Shown: piece by piece, positions 9,357-18,179 of the stretch
Numbering within the stretch: position 1 is the first letter of the stretch
How the letters are laid out: each line of letters starts with the position of its first letter
Assembly: GCA_022578965.1 (NCBI GenBank)
Contig: MU400961.1
Coordinates: 1 to 18,179, forward strand
Reading direction: 5' to 3'
Length of the DNA stretch: 18,179 nucleotides
DNA from: Xylaria sp. FL1777
Lineage: Eukaryota; Ascomycota; Sordariomycetes; Xylariales; Xylariaceae
Made by a program: the position numbers and the translations under genes
The notes under the pieces: generated by a model
Databases searched by the model: none
Told to the model about the DNA's origin: nothing
What the model saw: the letters and a program-made list of their open reading frames with translations, nothing else

Positions 9357-12300
9357 TTACTTTTTTTTTACAAATGCTTTTATTTATATAGTTAGCTAGT
9401 TTATAAATACTAGGGTTTTTAATGCTTAGTTTAATGTTTTTTTTATAAACGCGTTAGCTAGATTATTTTTATTATTAATTTATCGTACTTTAAAGATTTT
9501 TTTTCTTTCGTACGACTTTTTAAATAACATAATATTAATTATAAAGCGTTTTTTTTAAATAGTTCTTAGCTTTATTAAACAGTTATATAATAATTTTAAG
9601 TTTAAACATAGTATAGCAAAAATTAAAAGTATTTTTAGCGTAGCTATAATTTTTTAAAGCGTTATATAAAAGGCTATAATACTATTAAAGCTATTTATTA
9701 TGTTATATAATTTATTAGCTAGCATACTTTGCGTTATTTGCTTATATTTGCTAAAGTTTTAATATATAATGTTTTTTTTAATTTTAAAAGCTAGATTTTT
9801 TTCTATATAATGCTTTATTGCAAATATAATAATAAATCTAAATTATAAAGTTATATTAGTATTATTTGCAAATAAACTATTTATAAAAATAAACAGTTTT
9901 ATATAGCTTAAGTTTAAAAATATAAACATTAATTTATAGTTATAATTATTTATTTGCTATTTGATTTTATAGTTTAAATTTTTAATATTTACTAGTACTA
10001 AGTTAATTATTTAAGCAGTAGCTACAAAGTTATATGCAGCTTTTAGTTAGCAAATGCTGTTTATATAAGCGCTACATATATATTAAAAAACATATTGCTA
10101 TATAGCATTTTTTATACAAAAGTTAATTAAAGCTAATTAGTTTGTTTAGCTTTTTTGCATAAGTGTTATATTTTCTTTATATAAAAAAGTAATTTAACTA
10201 CTGTTAAATTTAATAAGGTAATCTTGTTATAAAGTTTTCTTTAGTTTTATATAAAACTTTGCTTTATATAATTTATGTTTTTTTTTTGCTAAAAATTTAA
10301 GTGTAGCAAAGCTAAATATATTATTTGTTTATAAACTTATAATGCTAAATTTATATAAAAGTTTTAATATAAACAATAAACATAAGTTATACATAAAAAC
10401 TATTATATTAAGTTTTTTATAGTAATATTAATAGTAAGTCTTAAACTAATATAGCTTTAATTTAGTTAAGCTATATAATAGTTATATAATTTATATAATT
10501 GTTTTTTTAAGATATTTTAAAACAAGTTTAAAAAGTAGTTATGCAAGGATTTTTTATGTAAGCTTGTTTTTTAATTGTATATATGCTTACGTAATATTTT
10601 AAAGTTTGCTTAAAACATTAAAGTTTTAAATTAGCAAAAAGCTTAAAGCTAATAATAGCTATTAGTTTATTTGCTAAATTATTAGTAATTAAGTTAGTAT
10701 AGTTTTTTTCTTTATATTATTATAGCTTTATATAACTAATTTAAACTTTTTGTATAGCTTAGTTGTTTTTTTTTTAATTTTTTATATAAAGCAAAACTTA
10801 AAAATTTAAGTATTATTATGTTTATCTAGATTATATTTTACGAACTAGAAAATATCTTATATAACAAAGTTATTAATCTTTATAGCGTTTAATTTTTTAA
10901 ACAAAGCGCTAAAAGTACTAATAATGTTATTTTTGCATAACTTTACTGCTAAAGCATAGTTTTGTTTTTTTTTTAAAGTTAAAAACAGGTTATTAATATT
11001 TTGTACGAACGCTATAAAAAAGTTTTTAGCTTTTTTAGGTTTTTTGCGTTTTTTTTGTATAGCTAGTTTTATAGCTAGTTTTATAGCAGTTATGTTTTCT
11101 TTTTTATTATTTGCTAAAGTATGTTTAGTTATATAGTAATATAGCTTAACTTATATTTATTTAAAGCAAATTAAGCTGTTTATAAAATTAATAATTATGT
11201 TAGGTTTTTTAATTAATTATATTTTGTATGGTTTTTTTTAGCTTTGCTTTTTATACTATATAAAGACTTTACTGCGTAAAAGTAAAAATAATATTTTGTA
11301 TAAAGCTAGCTTATTACGTTTATAAATTGCATAGCTAATTTTAACTTTTGCTTGTTTTTTACGAAGCATTTTTATAGCCTTTTTAACTACTTTAGCTTTT
11401 TATATAATATTTAGCAAAAAAGAAAAGTTTTAATTAACCTTTAAATATGCCTTAAATATAAAAAGCGTTAAAATTAAGCTATTAAGCTTTGCAGTATTAT
11501 TTAAAGCTTTAATTGCTATTTGCAAAATTAATTTATTTTTTATATAATAACCTAGTTTAGCTTTTAGTATATTATATATATAACAGAAAAGTTTATATGC
11601 TTTTTTTATTTTATTAATAGCTTAATAAGCTTTAATAAGCATTTTTTAGCACTTTATATTTATAATTTTAGCTTAATTCTAAAATTCTTTAAACAAAAAG
11701 TTTATGCTAAAGTTATATATAATATAGTTTAAAAGTTTTTAATATATGTTAATTTAGCATTTATATAAAGCTTTTTAAGCGTTTTATGCAAACATAAATT
11801 TTAAAAATATAGCTGCTTAAAATAATATAGCTATATTAATTATATATAAAACTTGCTTATTGTTTATTTATATAGCATTAATTATAACTTTATAATTAAA
11901 GTTATAATTATTTTTAATTGTAAACTTAAAACAACAAAATGCTTAATTATATAACTAGCAATAATAGTAAAACTTTTAAATCTTTTTTAAAGCAAAGCAA
12001 TTAATATTATAGCTTATATAATTAAGCATATTATATAATTTTTTTATATAAAAATGTTTAAAACGTTTATAAAGCTTTTAAAGTTTTGTTTTTATAAAGC
12101 ATAAACTTGCTTTATATAAGCTAATATTAAAAAACAAGTATTTTTATTTTTATATAACAAAAATAATTTTTTTGTTTTGTTATATAATAATATTCTTTAT
12201 ATTATTAAAGTATGCTTTTAAGCAGTTAGCATTTTTTAATAAAAATAAAAAAAAAGTAAAAATATTTAAAACATAATATGTAGTTATATTAAAAGCATTT

Positions 12301-12840
12301 TTTATTTGTATAATACTTATAGCACTTATAGTATTACTTTTATTAAAACAAATATAAGCGCTACTTAAGGTTTAATTAACTTTTATACAAAAATATATTT
12401 AAAGGTATGCTTTTAATTAAGCTTTCCTTATTATTAAATAATTAAAAGCGCTAATATTTTAAAGTTTACCTTAGTAGTCCGTACAATAATAATTATTTAA
12501 TATAAACTAATTATATAGCACTATTGTTTTATAGTTTTAAATATCTTTTTTTGTTATATAATAAAAAAATATACTATTTACTAAATATTAAATAGTTTAA
12601 TTACTAAATTTCTTATTAATATTTTTAGTACTATTATTTAACTTTAGATATTTTTTGCATTTTGTTATATATAAAAAGAATTCTTTTAAAATAAATTTTT
12701 AGCTATAGATTATTTTATATAAATTAAAAAATATGTTTTTTATACAAGCCTTTTTTTAAGAAGTATAGCATATTAACTAGCAGCTTTCTTTTTAACAAAC
12801 AAAGCATTTTTTGTTTATACAAAAGTTCTAGTTTTTTTAA
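9357..12840 (-). pseudogene. Copia Gag-Pol polyprotein (Gag knuckle, protease, integrase, RT, RNase H), dead
   Basis: One minus-strand frame (first bases congruent to 2 mod 3) stays open apart from RIP stops for about 3.4 kb without an indel, so Gag and Pol are fused. In order: Gag knuckle C-F-V-C-*-K-E-S-C-*-L-I-C-Y-T at 12806-12762 (CxxC, then W to stop, H to Y). Protease D-T-G-A now reads N-I-S-A (12458-12447). Integrase zinc finger: Y-K-R-F-K-H at 12071-12054 for H-(R)-R-F-G-H, and Y-Y-Y-C at 11969-11958 for C-x-x-C. Integrase Asp sites are Asn at 11879-11877 and 11714-11712. The integrase tail carries a S-K-V-F-I-W motif and a K-K-R-K-K-P-K-K-A stretch near 11,030 (R-G-R-P-like). RT has the P-L-Y-G-L-A-E-A-G box at 10481-10446 and *-T-N-N at 10331-10320 for Q-T-D-D. 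RNase H has F-I-N-S-L-F-A-N-N near 9,880 and K-S-Y-E-R-K near 9,510. The TAA at 9359-9357 follows the RNase H end and is probably the natural stop. Confidence 0.9.
11059..11082. repeat. Two perfect 12-bp tandem copies inside the copia integrase tail
   Basis: ATAGCTAGTTTT is repeated twice without change. On the coding (minus) strand it encodes a duplicated A-I-K-L peptide just before the basic tail of integrase. Being a multiple of three, it kept the frame, so it was probably present when the element was active. Confidence 0.65.
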
Positions 12841-14820
12841 TTATAGCTTTAAAAGTAGCTTAACTGTTTAATTAATTAACTTAATAATCTTAATATAAAT
12901 TTAAGTTATTAGTTTTTTATATAGCTATAGTTATATTTTTAGTTCGTAAAATATAACTTATTGTTTTTTTATACAAAAGTTTTTGCTATACTATTTAATG
13001 CTACACGTAAGCATGCTTATAAGTTAGCAAAAAATCTTTTATACATAAGTTTTTAAAAAATTAATGCTATAGCTAACTTTAATATATTTTAATATACTTA
13101 TATAATATTTATACTTAGTTAAATTTTGCTTTAATAGCTAGTACTAAACGTTTGCTATGCTTTTTTAAGCTTATTAAGCATTAATTTAAGTATTTTATGC
13201 AAAGCTAAGTTTAAGTTTTTTTTTTTTATTTGTACAAAAAAAACTATTGTTTAATTAGCTTAATATTAGCTATAATTTATATTAGTGTTAAAATAAGTAT
13301 TTATTATACAATATATTTTATTTTAAGTTTTGTTTAAACTAATATAGTTAATAAAAAAGTTCTTTGTATAACTCTTTAAAATATATAAAAATATAGCATA
13401 ATATTAATTTTCCGTAATTTTGATTTATTAGTAAGCAATAATAAATAAACAAGCTTTATTATATAATAGGTTATATAGCTTACTTATATAGTTTTAGCTT
13501 AAGTTTTAGCTTTTTTAAAAAGCAATATATTTATTAAAAAGTATAAATTTATTTTATATAAACTTTATTAAAAATAAATTAAAAAATATACTTTTAATAG
13601 CTAAATCTAGTATTATATAAACATATATTTTTTGCTTTAATATTTGCAGTAAATAATACTAAACAAAATATTTATATACTAGTTAAAAAATCAGTTTATA
13701 GCTTGCTTTTATTATATAAGAATTAAACAGCTTAAAAAAATTCTAGTATTTAATATTTAGCTAAATTAATTATAGTTAGTATTTATATTGTTACGTTTAA
13801 AATCGTACGTTAAAACTTAAGTTTTTAAAAAGTAGTTTAATATATAAATAGTTTAAAAAGTTTTAACTATTATACAAAAAAGTATTTAGCTATTAGCTTA
13901 ATATTAAAAATATTGCTAATAGTTAAATAGTTATTATATAACAAATATTTAGTAATTCTTTTAATTTCCTAATTATAAAGTTTTTATAAGCTATTTTTAT
14001 AAGCTTTTAAATTATAGTTATTTTTAACATAAAATAAATTTTTTTTAACTTAAAGTTTTTAAGTAAAGCATTTTATACGCTTTAATAAATTTTCTAAAAA
14101 TAATTTTCTGTTTATTTTTTAAAAGTTTTAGCAAACCTTTTTTAAAAATAGTTTAATAGTTTACAAAAATATAAATAGTTAGCATAATAAAATGCTAGCT
14201 TAATATTTAGCTTAATTTTAGTTGCATAGCTAAAATCAATTTTTTAGCTTTATATTTTAAGATTAATTTAAACATTTATTTGTTATGCATTTATTAAAAC
14301 GTTTTTAGCTAAATCTTTATACGTAAAAATAACTAGCTTTAATTTTAAAAGCGTTATAAGCAGTTATTTGTTTTTTTAAAACATAGTAAATTTAGCTAAA
14401 TTATATAATATATCTAATTCTATATTTAAGTTATATAAGTTACTGTTTTGCTTTTATACAGCAATATAATTAATATATTATTTAGTATTTATATAGCAAT
14501 ATAATTAAAAAAGTAATAAAATTACTTATTATTTTTTTTATTTCGTTTTTAGTACTAACAAACAAATTAAAAGTCTAGTTTTTATACGTAAATAAATTAA
14601 ATCTTTTCTTTTTTTTCTTTATATATGCTTACTTTAGCTAATTAAAAAAAATAAACTAAACAATATATTTATACGTTAAAAAAAAAACAAACATAATACA
14701 AAAAACAAATCTTTTTTTAATAAATTAAAATAAAAGTATATTATATAACTCTGTTATTACTTTAGCTAATCTATAGTTTATTGCAAGTAAATTAAAAGTG
14801 CAAATATAACTACTAATTAG
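12841..14820 (-). other. Copia leader and Gag N-terminal region, unresolved
   Basis: About 2 kb between the 5' LTR (14821) and the recognised Gag knuckle. It must hold the primer-binding site, leader and Gag body of the copia element. RIP has removed recognisable sequence and I could not fix a start codon. Just inside the LTR the minus strand reads CTAATTAGTAGTTATATTTG; a tRNA-complementary primer site should lie here, but I cannot match a tRNA through the mutations. Confidence 0.5.
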
Positions 14821-15107
14821 TATTAAATAAGCTTTATATAATTGTATATTTAATATATATATGCTAAAACAAAGTACAATAATCTTTATATTATAAGCTG
14901 TTTATATTTTATATGTTTAAAAGAAAAAAAGGTTTGTATAAAGCAAAGGTTCTCTTTTATATATAAGAACTTTGCTAGCGTACAAGCTAAGCTAACACCA
15001 AGATTACCTTAGTTCATACAATAGCCCTCGCACGAAGTGGTTTTTATGCAAAACCTATTGTACATACTATACATAGGAGTTATAACCAATAACTAGTTAT
15101 TCCAACA
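14821..15107 (-). repeat. Right LTR (5' LTR of the minus-strand element)
   Basis: 287 bp, gap-free partner of 7733-8019. Its outer half (about 14,985-15,107) keeps most of the original C/G, including the terminal TCCAACA, while the inner half is converted (inner end TA instead of TG). On the coding strand it starts TGTTGGAATAACTAG, like Ty1/copia LTRs, with a TATA-like stretch about 40 bp in, which fits a minus-strand promoter. Confidence 0.93.
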
Positions 15108-15112
15108 ATAAG
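15108..15112. repeat. Target site duplication, right copy (ATAAG)
   Basis: Exact partner of 7728-7732, immediately after the terminal CA of the right LTR. Confidence 0.9.
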
Positions 15113-17285
15113 TGCAATTAAAATTTTTTTTAAATGTTGTAAATTTTTATAGATTTTTATAATAAACTATAATTATAACTAACTATTTTAATTTATAAAA
15201 GTTCTATATTTTTATTTTTATAATTTGTTTAAAAAACTAATTATTTTTTAGTTTATTAAGTAAATATTAATAGCAATAATATATTATATAACAATTTTAT
15301 AATATTTTATTATGTTTTAAATTTTTTAAACATAAAATATTATTATTGTTTTTTATTATAGTTTTATTATAGTAATAACTTTTAACAATTAGTTAAATTA
15401 CTAGCTTTAGTTTTTAAAACATATTAGTTTTTATACTAACTATTAATGCTTTTTTATTTTATTATATTTAAAGCAGTTTAAGCTATAAAAATATTTTGTT
15501 TATTTTTATTAGTTTTTTTTTTATAGTGTTTTTTATAACTTTTAATTTTATTTATTTTTATTTTAAAGTTTTATAAGTTTTGTTTTTTTAAGTTTATTTA
15601 GCAACTAAATGTTTTAATAGTTTATAATTAGTTTAATAACTATATTATTTATAGTTATAGTTTTGTTTTTTTAAATATAACTTTTTTTTAAGCTATATTT
15701 TAAGCTTTAATAGTTTAAAGTTTTTATAGTTTTATAAGTTTGCTAACTATGTTAATTTATTACTTTTTGTTATTTGCTATTTTTAGTTAAACTATTTTTT
15801 TAAGTTATATATTAAATAACTTTAATTGTTTATATAGCAAATATATTTTTTTATAATTTGTTTTAATAATTATAAAGCTTTTAAATAATATTTATATGCT
15901 TGTTTATTTTAATTTATATAAATAAAGCATTTAAATTTATTTAGTATAACATTTTTATTTTAATTTAAAATAACAACTTTATATTTTTGCTTTAAAAACA
16001 TATTTTTTAAATTGCTTTATTATTTTTTGTTGTTTTAAACTTTTATAACTTATATTTTTTTTTTAAGTTAAAAAATTTTTTCTTTTTTATAGCTTTTTTT
16101 TCCGTTTTTTTTTTAAATTAACATTATTTTTAAAAGTATTCTTTTTTTTTATAGTTATAACATTTAACTTTAAACATATTTTAAAGTTATTATTTTTAAA
16201 CTTTATTTATTTGCTTAAATTTTTATTTAATACTTTTTTAAGTATTTTTTTTTTTTGTTTTTTTTAGTTTTTTTAATTTTAAAATACTAGTTAAATAATC
16301 GTTAATTAATTATAATAGCTATATTAATATACGTAGTAATTTTTGCTAGTTTATTTATTTTGTATAGTTTGTTTTAAACTTAAGTTTTAAGTTTATTATA
16401 AAATAAATAAAATAATATAAGCTTAAGCAATTCTAAAATTGCTATTAATTGTTTAAATTTTATAATATAATTTATTGCTGCTTTTGTTTATTTTAAGCAA
16501 TAAAGTGCTTTTTTTATATGTTTTGCTTTTTAAGTGTTTTTAAATAGTACTTTTATTTAATTTTTAAACTTAACATAATTTTCAAAAATTTTTTTTGTTT
16601 TTAGCTTAAAGTTAGTTAACTTGTTAGCTTTTAAAAAATTCTTTAAAATAAGTTAAAACTATTTTAGTACTTTTTTTAACAAAAATTATAAAATAATTAT
16701 TATTTTTTAATTTTTTTTTATAATAGTAATAAAGTGCTATTTTAAATAAAGTTTAACATAAATTAAAAAAGCTTTTATATTTATAAATTTATTATAAAGC
16801 TTTAAAGCAGTAAGTTTAAAACTTTTAATGTTTAGCATTTTTAACATTATAAATAATTCTAATAATAAAAGCAATAATAATAATAAAAAGTTAGATTTTT
16901 TATTTTAAGTTATTACTTTAAATATAATAATAATAAAAGTAAGCATTAAGTTTACTAATAATAGTATTAACATTAGTTATAGCATAATTATTTGTTTAAA
17001 GCTTTAACTTATTATTATAATAGCAGTTATTATTGCTACTTTAATTACTATAGCTAATGTTTAAGCTGCTTTTTAGGTTAAAGCAACTAGTTTACTTTAT
17101 AATATTAGCATTAATGTTAGTTTTTTTTTATTACTACTATTTAACTTTTTTTTTTTTACTACTGCTTTTTTTTTAATAAAAATAGCTAATAAAAGTATTA
17201 AAGTTTGTTGTTTTAGTATATTATTAGTTTTAAAAATCTTTAAAATTTTTAAACTTAATTTTTAATTTTTTGTTTTTAGTAGCAT
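15113..17285 (-). mobile_element. Ty3/gypsy-like retrotransposon fragment hosting the copia insertion
   Basis: T-rich on the plus strand, as expected for A-rich coding sequence on the minus strand, and carrying a gag-like domain (next entry). Its 5' side lies to the right. The rest is cut by the copia insertion at 15,112 and should continue at 7,732. From 15,113 to about 16,300 I could not identify a zinc knuckle, protease or RT; the sequence is K/N/Y-rich in every minus frame. No pol is present in the window, so the family assignment rests on gag alone. Confidence 0.5.
16300..17285 (-). pseudogene. Gypsy-like Gag remnant with acidic N-terminal region
   Basis: The minus frame with first bases congruent to 2 mod 3 can start at an ATG (17285-17283). 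It contains an A-V-V-K-K-K-K-L-N-S-S-N-K-K-K stretch (near 17,150) that would be an acidic E/D/S-rich segment before G-to-A change. It then continues in the same frame into a segment resembling the retrotransposon Gag capsid domain: Y-V-K-F-K-N-*-I-K-V-L-F near 16,570, a K-A-K-H-I-K-K-S-T-L-L-L-K stretch, and a Y-Y-K-I-* segment, matching the usual pattern F..(R)..L...F.(D)...(A)....L..L.Q.....Y...F. The match is by pattern, not by alignment. Other possibilities are another LTR Gag or an unrelated coiled protein. Confidence 0.5.
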
Positions 17286-17763
17286 AACTTAGATCTAGTT
17301 TATTAGTTATTAAATAAAGTTTATTTACATAATGCTATTTAATATTTTTATTTTTTAAATATTTTTTTAGTATATTTTTAAAAGTTTATTTTATAAATTG
17401 TTTATTATTTAACTCTTTATATTAATATTTGTTTTTATATGTTAAATTTTATTAATTAAAGAGCTATTAAAATATAACGGACTTATTATATATTAATATA
17501 ACAGGTTTACTTTTAAGGTCTTAATTTGCAAGTAATAATAAAATTTTTAACAGTAGTTTATTAAAAAGGTTTTTAAAGTACTTTTATTATTATGTATTAA
17601 TAAAAGTCTTAAAAAATTAAAAATAATAAATATATTAGTGCTTAGCAGTTATAAAAAATTAATAGCTAAAAAACTAAAAACTAAATAAATAATTAAATAT
17701 AAAAAGTATATAATTATATAAACAAAAAAAACAGTAATAATAATTTATAAATATTGCTTTTTT
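17286..17763. other. Region upstream of the gag-like frame, nothing identified
   Basis: On the minus strand this precedes the gag-like frame and could be the leader and the edge of the host's 5' LTR. It includes slightly less converted words (AACGGACTT near 17,477 and ACAGGTTTAC near 17,502). I could not find the matching second LTR inside the window, so no boundary is proposed. Confidence 0.35.
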
Positions 17764-17877
17764 TAATAAACTTAACGCTATATTGTTTTAAATTTAAAGC
17801 TTAATAAACTTAACGCTTAAGTTTATTAAGTTTAAAGCTTAATAAATTTAACGCTTAAGTTTGTTAAGTTTATGCAT
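17764..17877. repeat. Three 38-bp tandem repeats, each a palindrome
   Basis: TAATAAACTTAACGCT recurs at 17764, 17802 and, with one C-to-T change, at 17840, giving a period of exactly 38 bp. The second unit is an inverted repeat: AATAAACTTAA / TTAAGTTTATT around a CGC centre (17803-17827), with arms extending further. The copies differ mainly by transitions, so RIP acted after the array formed. It may be part of an LTR, a subterminal repeat of a DNA transposon, or a replication slippage product. Confidence 0.75.
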
Positions 17878-17925
17878 TAAACCTTTATAGTAGTTTAAAT
17901 ATATATCCTTTTAACAAATAAAACT

Positions 17926-17990
17926 TCTTTTGCGCATGTTTTCTTTACACCTGGCCTTTTAACTAGCCTAGTTAACCTATTTCATAACAC
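17926..17990. other. Short patch with surviving C and G
   Basis: This stretch keeps words such as TGCGCA (17931-17936), CACCTGGCC and AGCCTAG, including CpA and TpG contexts that are nearly absent elsewhere. It contains the imperfect palindrome AACTAGCCTAGTT (17961-17973). No gene or RNA is recognisable. It may be unique DNA or the outer part of an element spared by RIP. Confidence 0.5.
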
Positions 17991-18179
17991 TTAAATGTTT
18001 TTTTTTTTTTAATGTAGCATATTTTAAAGTTAAATTTAAAAAAAAAAACTATTTAATTTTTATATTATTTAGTAATTTTTTACGTAGTTATAAATTTTAT
18101 TAAGTTTTAATAATTTAAATAAATTTTAATTAGCTTTATAGTTTTTATAAAAAATAGTTCTTATTTTTTAAGTGCTATA
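17991..18179. other. AT-rich end of window, nothing identified
   Basis: Apart from runs of T and A (for example T14 near 18,000 and A9 near 18,040), no motif, repeat or coding pattern is visible. Confidence 0.4.

Larger units (their letters stand above)
7733..15107 (-). mobile_element. Complete Ty1/copia LTR retrotransposon, RIP-inactivated
   Basis: The element is 7,375 bp, bounded by two 287-bp LTRs and flanked by a perfect 5-bp duplication. On the minus strand the LTR starts TGTTGGAATAAC (right LTR) and ends TATTTAACA (left LTR), the usual Ty1/copia TG..CA ends. The order on the minus strand is LTR, leader and gag (about 14,820-12,760), protease, integrase, reverse transcriptase, RNase H (stop at 9,357), a 1.3-kb non-coding tail, LTR. 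Integrase before RT is diagnostic of copia rather than gypsy. The domain sequence resembles the large, single-ORF copia group common in ascomycete AT-rich blocks. It is inserted in T-rich DNA whose right flank carries a gypsy-like gag. It cannot be autonomous, because catalytic residues of protease, integrase and RT are all mutated. Confidence 0.93.

Noticed and set aside
9480..9560. Minus-strand L-K-S-R-T-K-E, at first read as a copia integrase motif
   Set aside because: It is in the wrong frame and position; the frame running through the RT gives the RNase H C-terminus (K-S-Y-E-R-K) here.
10811..10843. Plus-strand V-Y-L-D-Y-I-L, like a gypsy RT catalytic box
   Set aside because: Asp to Tyr would need a transversion, flanking residues do not fit gypsy RT, and the minus strand here carries a continuous copia RT.
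1..18179. Mitochondrial genome, Plasmodium-like genome or AT-rich symbiont
   Set aside because: No rRNA, tRNA or respiratory genes, stops in all frames, and several fungal-type retrotransposon remnants with RIP-like transitions.

Overview
The window is about four-fifths A+T and looks like an AT-rich block of a filamentous ascomycete (Pezizomycotina) genome destroyed by repeat-induced point mutation (RIP). C survives mostly before T and G mostly after A, CpA and TpG are depleted, and stops (TAA/TAG) fill every frame. The two copies of one LTR differ only by transitions. I see no intact gene, tRNA, rRNA or CRISPR array. Almost everything I can identify is a dead retrotransposon, recognised by reading through the stops and allowing C-to-T and G-to-A changes.

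Layout: (1) 1 to about 5,250, plus strand: a Tad1-type non-LTR retrotransposon (LINE), with the end of ORF1 (CCHC knuckles at 1186-1356) and ORF2 (endonuclease, reverse transcriptase, C-terminal zinc motif, 1955-5173). Its 5' end lies before the window. (2) 5,251-6,960, plus strand: a degraded frame of unknown identity. (3) 7,100-7,200: a cluster of hairpins where the plus strand switches from A-rich to T-rich. (4) 7,733-15,107, minus strand: a complete Ty1/copia retrotransposon, 7,375 bp, with two 287-bp LTRs, a perfect 5-bp target duplication (ATAAG) and one fused Gag-Pol frame ending at 9,357. (5) 15,113 to about 17,285, minus strand: a Ty3/gypsy-like gag remnant, apparently the host into which the copia element jumped; 7,205-7,732 is the other side of the insertion. 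(6) 17,764-18,000: palindromic 38-bp tandem repeats and a small patch with more surviving C and G.

The genes do not work together as a system. They record sequential nested insertions (copia into a gypsy-like element, with a LINE alongside) followed by RIP. I found no convincing undescribed system. The best leads are the opposed RIP polarity of the two LTRs, the unidentified frame after the LINE, the hairpin cluster, and the palindromic repeats at the right end.
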